64,000 nucleotides of DNA from an uncultured Bacteroidota bacterium (lineage in GTDB: Bacteria; Bacteroidota; Bacteroidia; Chitinophagales; Chitinophagaceae), in the NCBI GenBank assembly GCA_902826165.1, contig CADEDV010000001.1:1-64000 (forward strand), written 5' to 3'. Shown piece by piece: positions 46,626-53,230 of this stretch (its first letter is position 1; the number at the start of each line of letters is the position of its first letter). The notes beneath the pieces are model-generated. The model was not told the origin of the DNA. It did no database searches and saw only the letters and a program-made list of their open reading frames with translations. The translations under genes were made by a program, and so were the position numbers.

Positions 46626-47618
46626 CTAGAGAGAGCCGCCCTCCACCAATATAGACTCAAGCCGTACTTCCTGCGGGGCACTATCGCCCCGGAGAGAGGT
46701 CAGCATTTGGGCAAAAGCCAGTTTACCTAATTTAAAACCGTTGGTTTCAACATAAGTGATCTTCGGATCATACATCGTGGGAATAAGACCATTGCTGATA
46801 CCTATTACAGCAATATCTTCCGGTACTTTCAGTTGCAGTTTATGAATGGCATACATCACCCCGATCAGGATCAGATCTCCCATGCAAAAGATCGTATCCG
46901 GCCGTTGTTTTCCTTTCAGTGCTTCCAGGGCCACTCTTTTTGATTCTGCAATTCCTTCGGGATATTCAATACTGATCTTTGTTTTAGGTGCCTGTTTGGC
47001 AAAGGTTTCCTGGAAAGTGGCACAACGAATCCTTGTTATACTCAGGTGGGGGTGACCAAATAAGGCCAGTACCCGCTTCTTCTTTTTTTCTATTATCGCT
47101 TCGGCGGCTATCCGGGCTGCTTCCGCATCGGCCAGGCAAACCTTATGATAGCCATCTTCCTCTGGTACCCGGTCGAAGAATACCACCGGGACTTTCATGT
47201 CATCCAATTTTTTAAATGGAGCCATATCTTCTGTTTCGATCGACACAGAAGCAAATAACCCCATCACCATATTTTTCCGGAACAAATGAAGGTTGGATGT
47301 TTCTAATTGCACTTTATCTCTTGATTGCATGATCATCACGGAATATCCGTGCACCCTTGCATCTTCTTCCACGGCTGCAATAAAGGAGTCATAAAAGAAA
47401 TTATCAATGGTGGGAACCATAATGCCCAGCACATTACTTTGCCTGGTTCTTAATTGTACAGCATAATTATTGGGTTCATATTCCAGTGCCAGTGCCAGTT
47501 CCTTGACCCTTGATTTTGTATTTTCTGAAATATCGGGATGATCTTTCAGGGCACGGGAAACCGTGGAAATACTGATACCAAGAACTTCGGATAGTTTTTT
47601 CAGTGTACTCTGCTGCAT
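46626..47618 (-). CDS. LacI family regulator 2
   Basis: 330 residues. HTH LKKLSEVLGISISTVSRAL (about 6-24) and the hinge KDHPDISENTKSRVKELA match LacI-1 closely; the effector domain (SNVLGIMVPTIDNFFYDSFI, VVFFDRVPEEDG) is also similar. An AAACGATTGC site 14 bp upstream of its ATG suggests self-control. It lies upstream of the MFS/trehalase pair on the same strand. Paralogy with LacI-1 (25576) is clear from the whole sequence; the inducers may differ. Confidence 0.92.
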   Translation of the reverse strand: MQQSTLKKLSEVLGISISTVSRALKDHPDISENTKSRVKELALALEYEPNNYAVQLRTRQSNVLGIMVPTIDNFFYDSFIAAVEEDARVHGYSVMIMQSRDKVQLETSNLHLFRKNMVMGLFASVSIETEDMAPFKKLDDMKVPVVFFDRVPEEDGYHKVCLADAEAARIAAEAIIEKKKKRVLALFGHPHLSITRIRCATFQETFAKQAPKTKISIEYPEGIAESKRVALEALKGKQRPDTIFCMGDLILIGVMYAIHKLQLKVPEDIAVIGISNGLIPTMYDPKITYVETNGFKLGKLAFAQMLTSLRGDSAPQEVRLESILVEGGSL

Positions 47619-47631
47619 TCATCAGGTTTTA

Positions 47632-47641
47632 GCAATCGTTT
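47632..47641 (-). promoter_or_regulatory. LacI-type operator upstream of LacI-2
   Basis: Minus-strand AAACGATTGC, 13 bp before the LacI-2 ATG. A -7-like TATCTTTA lies 7 bp upstream of the site, so the operator covers the expected transcription start. Supports self-repression. Confidence 0.55.
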
Positions 47642-47677
47642 AGAAAGCTAAAGATAAATTTTTAAACAACCAGAAAT

Positions 47678-47711
47678 AAAAGGGCGTTGTAATTCTTTAC
47701 AACGCCCTTTT
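47678..47711 (-). terminator. Terminator after the outer-membrane barrel gene
   Basis: AAAAGGGCGTTGTAA at 47678-47692 pairs perfectly with TTACAACGCCCTTTT at 47697-47711 over a TTCT loop. It ends the minus-strand gene stopping at 47734. Confidence 0.9.
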
Positions 47712-47733
47712 CCATTAGTGGGTGTGGGATAAT

Positions 47734-48825
47734 TTAAAAACGGAACGAAACACCTGCGTTTACAGAATAATCGGCAAAAGCTGCATCGCCTTGTACTTTA
47801 GTACCAGTATCAGCCGTTCTTAATTTATCTGAGTAACTCTGTGTCCTGTTGCGTTGTAATGCAACGGGCACAGATAAATAGAGGTTAATCTTTTTTGCCT
47901 GGTAAGAAACCACGGGTTCAGCAGCTATAACCATACCCGGCCTTCTGAAACCTTTATCACCACCGACCAGGTCACTGCTTGGAATAGCTTCAATGCGAAG
48001 ACCTCCTGTGAAATTGAATTTGCCGGTCATATAGCTGGCTCCGGCCCTTGCCATATACTGGTCAGCAACACTCATGGTACTGGTAAAATATTTTATAGCA
48101 GTAGCATTAGGTGTGCCACCCCTGGCTGTGGATACTCCATTTTGTTCCCGGGGATTGACGAGGTAATAAAAATTTCCATAAACACCCACTTTGTGGCTGA
48201 TGTTATAATAGCTGTTCAGTTCAACAGTAAATCCTGTACCGCCATCACCTAACTGAATGGACTGATCAACCGGGCCCAGCAAGATGCTGCCATCTGCTTT
48301 ATAGAAATAATCCTGGTACTGGTAATCACCGGTGGGGAGTTTGATACCTAAACCGGCCTGTATATTTCCTTTATGGTGTTTGGAAGGATCCAATAACCAG
48401 CGATAAGCTGCAATGCGGAGATCACCAATACCAAAGGACTTTGTACTATGCCTGGCAGCTGCACCCAATGCATTGCCACCATGTTCATATAAAGATGAAC
48501 GGGTGTTAGAGATGACAGGAATTGTTATTGCAAGCGACCAGCGGGTATTAAAATGACGGGTAGCAGTTATGTCGAGTGAATAACTGTGATTAATAACTTC
48601 TGTATGTTTCTCTTCTCTTTCCTTTTGTTCAACGGTACCGACAAAATGCTTATACGATTTAAAATAGCGATTGTTGAAATTCATTTGCCATCCTTTGGCA
48701 GTAGCGGGGTTACCAATGCTACAGCTGTTGCCATTGCTGCGGATCGCCACACAACCTTGTGCATGGACTGTTGTATTAGTAAGGATAATTAATGCCGTTA
48801 CTAATGAAGTATATAAATATTTCAT
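47734..48825 (-). CDS. Outer-membrane beta-barrel protein of unknown function
   Basis: 363 residues. Signal peptide about 1-22 (LIILTNTTVHAQ). The rest has alternating hydrophobic strands with aromatic girdle residues and ends in VNAGVSFRF, with Phe as the last residue, which is the C-terminal signal for outer-membrane barrels. Motifs YRYF-like NNRYFKSYKHFVG and GIKLPTGDYQYQDYF occur; these resemble putative transporters I know from Bacteroidota, but no family name is certain. It lies 26 bp after the haloperoxidase-like gene and is probably in the same operon. Confidence 0.75.
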   Translation of the reverse strand: MKYLYTSLVTALIILTNTTVHAQGCVAIRSNGNSCSIGNPATAKGWQMNFNNRYFKSYKHFVGTVEQKEREEKHTEVINHSYSLDITATRHFNTRWSLAITIPVISNTRSSLYEHGGNALGAAARHSTKSFGIGDLRIAAYRWLLDPSKHHKGNIQAGLGIKLPTGDYQYQDYFYKADGSILLGPVDQSIQLGDGGTGFTVELNSYYNISHKVGVYGNFYYLVNPREQNGVSTARGGTPNATAIKYFTSTMSVADQYMARAGASYMTGKFNFTGGLRIEAIPSSDLVGGDKGFRRPGMVIAAEPVVSYQAKKINLYLSVPVALQRNRTQSYSDKLRTADTGTKVQGDAAFADYSVNAGVSFRF

Positions 48826-48851
48826 ATTAAAATCGTTGGTTTTCGTTTAAA

Positions 48852-50183
48852 TTATTTTTTCATACGGAGACGCTGGCTTACCAACGCTCCGACTTTCTTA
48901 CCATATTCTGTACTTACAATACAGGAATTGTGGAAATGAATTCCTCCATAAAAACGGGCCCAGTTATTTTCTTCAGCAGCCTGCCGGAAGGAAGTATAGG
49001 AACGGCTTTTGATTCCAAAATCAAGTTCAGAAGTATCTGTATATGGGAAATTATCCCCAAATACAAAAGTGAGTGCTTCAGCATTGGCTGCTGAAACCGT
49101 TGAATGACCACAGGTGTACTCGGGAAAGGGAGGGGTCTGTAAATAAGGTGTCCAGTTTTGGTCAATATATGTATTGATTACCGTTTCAGGCCTCGCATAG
49201 TTACTCCTGTATTTCTCATCCCAGCAGTGAATAAATGCATCAAACTGGGTAATGGCAGTAATTGCATAAGAGTATACTGTTGCAGCAAAATCATATTTCG
49301 CATTTTTTGCGGCAATGCCAACAATGCTCATCCAGTGGCCAGGAGGAGAAAACTTCTTGGTGCCGAACATAATATGCCCGCTGACATTTAGTTTAAATGG
49401 ATTGTCATCCCAAAAGTCGGCGATATGTTTTTGTTCCTCAGTGAGACTATCCACTGCATTTTTAATAGACATCAGCTCCTGGTAGTATTTACTCTTTTTA
49501 TCCGTAACAGAGAAAACCGGCGGCGGCGGCGGAGTAAATTGCGAAGCACTATCTAAAACAAGCGGCCTGATTTTATTCCAATGGGGCTCCATAGCCTGTG
49601 TATAGGCAGGAGGAGTTGGTACCCAGCGACCAGGTACATCAAGCACTGTATATTTTGGATATGTTCTTGTTTCGGCATAGTTATCTTTTTTACTCCAAGC
49701 CAGTATGACGGATGAAATGGAATCTGAAAAGGCCTGTGTATTGGTAAGAATCTTTTCAGGCATCCCCTTTTCCCTGACCAGCTGTTTAAGACTATCAATA
49801 TAAGCGGACATGCTTCCTTCTGGAAATGTAACTGCTTCCCCAAGCCTGGCGAATGCCAATATTGAAGCAAACCCGAAATCTATTTCTTTTCCGGTTTGAG
49901 GTTTTGGTAATTTGCCCAGTCCATGTAATTGCTCTCCAAGTGATTCATATTTATCCGGGTATCCGGCTGCAATAACTTCATACGCAGCTATACTGGCATA
50001 TGTATAATTTCTTGATGCCACTATAGGGCTGAAATTATTGCCCATTACAATATTGTTCAGTTCATAAACAGTATTAGAGAACAATGCGGGGTCGCTTGTT
50101 ATCTTTTTATAATCATCACTTTTCTTGTTATTGCAGGCACTTGCAAAAATCAATGCAGCAACAGCAACTAATGCTATACGCAT
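48852..50183 (-). CDS. Vanadium-dependent haloperoxidase-like lipoprotein
   Basis: 443 residues, signal sequence with lipobox FASAC at about 17. The PAP2/haloperoxidase triad of motifs is present: KYRSNYARP (Lys324, Arg331), EYTCGHST (His360) and ARFYGGIHF (Arg410, His416). These hold vanadate in bacterial and fungal haloperoxidases, or phosphate in related acid phosphatases. The PSGH motif reads YTCGH, so Cys replaces Ser, which may alter activity. A Pro-rich stretch (TPPPPPVF, about 220) is a loop. It is predicted to face the periplasm. Similar lipoproteins are often found near VCBS/UnbV genes. Substrate unknown. Confidence 0.82.
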   Translation of the reverse strand: MRIALVAVAALIFASACNNKKSDDYKKITSDPALFSNTVYELNNIVMGNNFSPIVASRNYTYASIAAYEVIAAGYPDKYESLGEQLHGLGKLPKPQTGKEIDFGFASILAFARLGEAVTFPEGSMSAYIDSLKQLVREKGMPEKILTNTQAFSDSISSVILAWSKKDNYAETRTYPKYTVLDVPGRWVPTPPAYTQAMEPHWNKIRPLVLDSASQFTPPPPPVFSVTDKKSKYYQELMSIKNAVDSLTEEQKHIADFWDDNPFKLNVSGHIMFGTKKFSPPGHWMSIVGIAAKNAKYDFAATVYSYAITAITQFDAFIHCWDEKYRSNYARPETVINTYIDQNWTPYLQTPPFPEYTCGHSTVSAANAEALTFVFGDNFPYTDTSELDFGIKSRSYTSFRQAAEENNWARFYGGIHFHNSCIVSTEYGKKVGALVSQRLRMKK

Positions 50184-50245
50184 AAATAAAAATCTATTAG
50201 TGTGAATAAAATAAATTCCGGATCAGAAATTAAAATGTAGCATTG

Positions 50246-50800
50246 TCAGCATTTAGGCGGCTGATGGGGTACCTGTAGAGGTAATGAAGGTATGCTGAAT
50301 TGATAGCTGGAAGTATGTGATAATGACCTGATAATTTCGTTTTTTGGTAATGCAAACATGAACTGGTCATCATATTCGCTGAGTATTTTTTTTGCAAACG
50401 AAGACGGTTGTTGTTTGCCAGGGCCTGGCTGGTTTACGTCCGCAGCGCTGTTACTTTTTGTAATGTTATGGTCTATATCCTTCAACTGCTGCTTCGACTG
50501 GTTGGCAATACATTTAAAAGTAACCACATCACCTTCTATCTTCTTTTTTACATACGTATAAGCAACACCATCTATTTCAATCTCGCCGTAATGTCTTTCA
50601 TACTCCGTGAAACGCTGCTGGTAAGGCATGTTCATCGACACTTTAATCTCTACGAGTTGCGACTCATCATATTGACTATTATCCAGTAAAGTCTCCAGTT
50701 TCTGGTCGGCCCTGTCCTGCATAAGAGCAATGACAATACGGTAGCCCCCGATATTGAAGAGGAGAATGAGGATTAATAATATGGCAATTATCTTTCTCAA
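50246..50800 (-). CDS. Membrane-anchored protein of unknown function
   Basis: 184 residues, TTG start at 50800 as no ATG fits. One N-terminal membrane segment (about 4-20), a predicted extracytoplasmic domain (about 25-115) with strands, and a polar C-terminus. No family recognised. The C-terminal 50 residues are Ser/Pro/Gln-rich. It lies 62 bp upstream of the haloperoxidase-like gene on the same strand, so it may be part of that operon. The TTG start lowers confidence in the exact N-terminus. Confidence 0.65.
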   Translation of the reverse strand: MRKIIAILLILILLFNIGGYRIVIALMQDRADQKLETLLDNSQYDESQLVEIKVSMNMPYQQRFTEYERHYGEIEIDGVAYTYVKKKIEGDVVTFKCIANQSKQQLKDIDHNITKSNSAADVNQPGPGKQQPSSFAKKILSEYDDQFMFALPKNEIIRSLSHTSSYQFSIPSLPLQVPHQPPKC

Positions 50801-50822
50801 AGCAGTGAATCGTCCCGTTAGA

Positions 50823-52856
50823 TTATCTCACAATATAAGATTTTTTTTCAGGCCCAATACCGGTCATGGTAAGGCTTTTCCAGTGTTTTGGCAATACGGA
50901 TTTTACCTGTACCAGTCCTTTTGCTGTGATTTCCAATCCCCCGAATCCCATCAGCACACTTTGTAATACGCCGCCTGCACCGGTGGCAAAATAAGGATTG
51001 GTCCCGCCTTTTGTCTCGGCGATCACCCGGAAAGGGGGATTGAGGTTGGGCAGGTAAGCGTCTTTGAACCAATGATAGGCTTTATCTGCATCACCTAACC
51101 GTGCATACAATGTCGTAAATACGGCTTGTGTCATGGCTGGTGTTCCTTCGTTGGGTACTCTGCTTTCATAATATGCAAGGTCTTTCCGGATCTGTTTAGG
51201 ATCGGTGATCTCTTTTAACGGGTAAGATAACAGGTTCACATCTGCCTGTTTGATGCCCTCGCCATTATAAGTAGCATGTTCTCTTGTCACCCCATCGGGG
51301 AATTTTAAAACCGGGATATTCATGGCCACATTCATCCAGTCTGCATTGGGAGTAAGCCCAAGGATCTTTGCTGCTTCGGTGGCAAATTGAAGATTAGCCT
51401 TAGCAGCGGCATTGGTGAATGCGTTATTATCTACGTTCTCTGCCCATTCATCAGCAGCCACCACATTTTTTATATCATAATGACCCGGTCCATTTCTTTC
51501 CACCCTGCTGGCCCAAAAATCAGCGGTGGCAGATAATATTGGCCAGCCTTTTTCCTTCAGCCAGTTCTTATCCTGTGTTACACAGTAATAATTCCATGTG
51601 GCAATAGCAACACAGGCGGTGATATGATGTTCAAATGGTCCGCTTAGTGCCCATACCGGTGTTTCTTCCACACCCGTTTCAGCACTTTCCCAGGGATACA
51701 TGGCTCCTTTATAACCTTTACTAAAAGCGTTTCGTTTAGCAGCTTCCAACCGCTGGTAGCGGTATTCGATCATACTCTTGGCCAGTTCGGGATGTAAAAC
51801 AAGTATGGCGGGATACATCCATAATTCAGTATCCCAGAAAACATGGCCGTTATAACCCAAGCCGCTTAAACCCATTGGTGAGGGAGATAATGCTGTTCCT
51901 TCTCTTGTAAAGGAATATAAATGATACAACATACTGTGTATGTCCTGTTGTGCCTGGTCATCACCTTCCACTTTAATGTCGCTGGTCCATAATTCATCCC
52001 AGGCTTTTTTATGAAAATTGATCAGGCGTTCCCTTCCTTCCAGTTTGGCAAAGATGGCAGAACGTTCGGCTTCATTCAACGGATCATCATGATGGGCTGA
52101 GGTAATGGATGCACCTGCAATAGAGAAACGGTAAGTTTCTCCTGCTTTGATCTTTTTGGAAAATTTCATCAGGTGCATATTGTTATCCCACATTTCATGG
52201 ATCACTCTTGGTTCGTGACCATGATCTTCACTGAATAAAAAAGTATTGGAGGCGCACATCAGTAATTTACCTGTAGGGCTTTTAGCGGAAGAAGTCAGTA
52301 AACTGATCACCACATGCGGGCGGTCAATCTCATTATAATAATTCTGTACATCTTTTAATGCATCAGGTGCTTCCATCACACTGGCGCCGGTGATCGTAAT
52401 ATCCTTTTTGGCTGTGATGCTGACGTCCATCAATACAGTAAATGGAAGATGGCGTAATGAATAATAAGTATAGCTGACACTGGCTTTATCACCATGATCG
52501 AATTGCGTATTGAAACTGGCTTGTTTCATATCCAGTTCCTGCTTCATGTTTTGTGCATCATTCGTGCCGATCCTGCGGCCGTCAATTTCGAGGTACATAT
52601 TGAGCAAATTGAAACTGCGGAGAAAATTGCTTACCCTGCCTCTTCCATAGAGGTCATAAGCACCGGCCAGTACCACATCCTTTACTTTGAATGGTTCGGG
52701 CGAAGAAACGATACCCAGCATACCGTTAGCAACAGTTACCCCGTAATAATCAGATGGTTTAACAGTGCTGGTGCTGATCTTCCAGGGGTCAGCCTGGGCA
52801 ATACCCTGGAGGGAAATAAAAAACAGGGCCGGGAAAAAGGATATTCTCAGGAACAT
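50823..52856 (-). CDS. Secreted GH65 glycosidase, probably a hydrolase
   Basis: 677 residues. Signal peptide about 1-21. A beta-sandwich N-terminal domain (about 25-280) precedes an (alpha/alpha)6 barrel with HVFWDTELWMYP (338-349), MYPWESAETG (386-395) and the acid motif AADEWAENVDNNAF (467-480, Glu470). Glu614 lies in VIAETKGG. The pair is spaced 144 residues apart; from memory, the kojibiose hydrolase of Flavobacterium johnsoniae has Glu472 and Glu616, the same spacing. GH65 phosphorylases lack the second Glu. It is therefore likely an inverting alpha-glucosidase, possibly on kojibiose. It is divergent from SusC2. Confidence 0.88.
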   Translation of the reverse strand: MFLRISFFPALFFISLQGIAQADPWKISTSTVKPSDYYGVTVANGMLGIVSSPEPFKVKDVVLAGAYDLYGRGRVSNFLRSFNLLNMYLEIDGRRIGTNDAQNMKQELDMKQASFNTQFDHGDKASVSYTYYSLRHLPFTVLMDVSITAKKDITITGASVMEAPDALKDVQNYYNEIDRPHVVISLLTSSAKSPTGKLLMCASNTFLFSEDHGHEPRVIHEMWDNNMHLMKFSKKIKAGETYRFSIAGASITSAHHDDPLNEAERSAIFAKLEGRERLINFHKKAWDELWTSDIKVEGDDQAQQDIHSMLYHLYSFTREGTALSPSPMGLSGLGYNGHVFWDTELWMYPAILVLHPELAKSMIEYRYQRLEAAKRNAFSKGYKGAMYPWESAETGVEETPVWALSGPFEHHITACVAIATWNYYCVTQDKNWLKEKGWPILSATADFWASRVERNGPGHYDIKNVVAADEWAENVDNNAFTNAAAKANLQFATEAAKILGLTPNADWMNVAMNIPVLKFPDGVTREHATYNGEGIKQADVNLLSYPLKEITDPKQIRKDLAYYESRVPNEGTPAMTQAVFTTLYARLGDADKAYHWFKDAYLPNLNPPFRVIAETKGGTNPYFATGAGGVLQSVLMGFGGLEITAKGLVQVKSVLPKHWKSLTMTGIGPEKKSYIVR

Positions 52857-52920
52857 ACAAGCAGTTTTCGTTAGCTAATGATACTAAAGGTGCTATATTA
52901 TTAATACAATCGAATGCCCC

Positions 52921-52930
52921 AAACGATTGC
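52921..52930 (+). promoter_or_regulatory. LacI-type operator between GH65 and SusC2
   Basis: AAACGATTGC, 65 bp from the GH65 ATG (minus strand) and 301 bp from the SusC2 ATG. Preceded by CC, so CAAACGATTG is complete. It is more likely to act on the GH65 gene. Confidence 0.5.
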
Positions 52931-53139
52931 AGTTGATAATTTTCGGAATGACTAACTCCACGGCGCCGGTTCTGGGGCTGTCAAGCGGACTTCCCGGACT
53001 TGTTTTCCCGCCTTTTTGGGGTGCAGAAAAAAGCCCCGGGTTTGTCTAATCTTTTGTTCTTTAGGGCTGATCTTCCTTAAACTCGCTGCCAGTGCAGGTT
53101 TAGCCGGGTATGATTTTCCTCATTCGTCCTGAAATAATT

Positions 53140-53169
53140 TTTGAAAGAATCAAAAAAGTGTTAACATTG
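53140..53169 (+). promoter_or_regulatory. Candidate SusC2 promoter
   Basis: TTTG at 53140-53143 and TAACATTG at 53162-53169, which is seven of eight to TAnnTTTG, with an 18-bp spacer. The inverted repeat at 53164-53188 overlaps the box and the expected start. Confidence 0.5.
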
Positions 53170-53188
53170 TGTTCTAAATACACAATGT
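53164..53188. promoter_or_regulatory. Inverted repeat in the SusC2 promoter
   Basis: ACATTGTGT at 53164-53172 and ACACAATGT at 53180-53188 are exact complements, spaced by TCTAAAT. The inner GTGT-N7-ACAC recurs upstream of SusC1 (26673-26687, spacer TTTTAAT), so a common regulator is likely. Confidence 0.55.
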
Positions 53189-53230
53189 GTAGATAGAAGA
53201 ATCGAATTGCTAAACTCTTAATGATTGCTT

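Larger units (their letters stand above)
52857..53230. promoter_or_regulatory. Intergenic control region between GH65 and SusC2
   Basis: 374 bp without a gene. Holds a LacI-type site AAACGATTGC at 52921-52930, a possible SusC2 promoter (TTTG at 53140-53143, TAACATTG at 53162-53169, 18-bp spacer), a 9-bp inverted repeat at 53164-53188, a motif shared with the GH13 leader at 53200-53215, and TTAATGATTGC at 53218-53228 next to the susC2 ATG. The GC-rich part at 52960-53040 showed no known feature. Confidence 0.5.
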
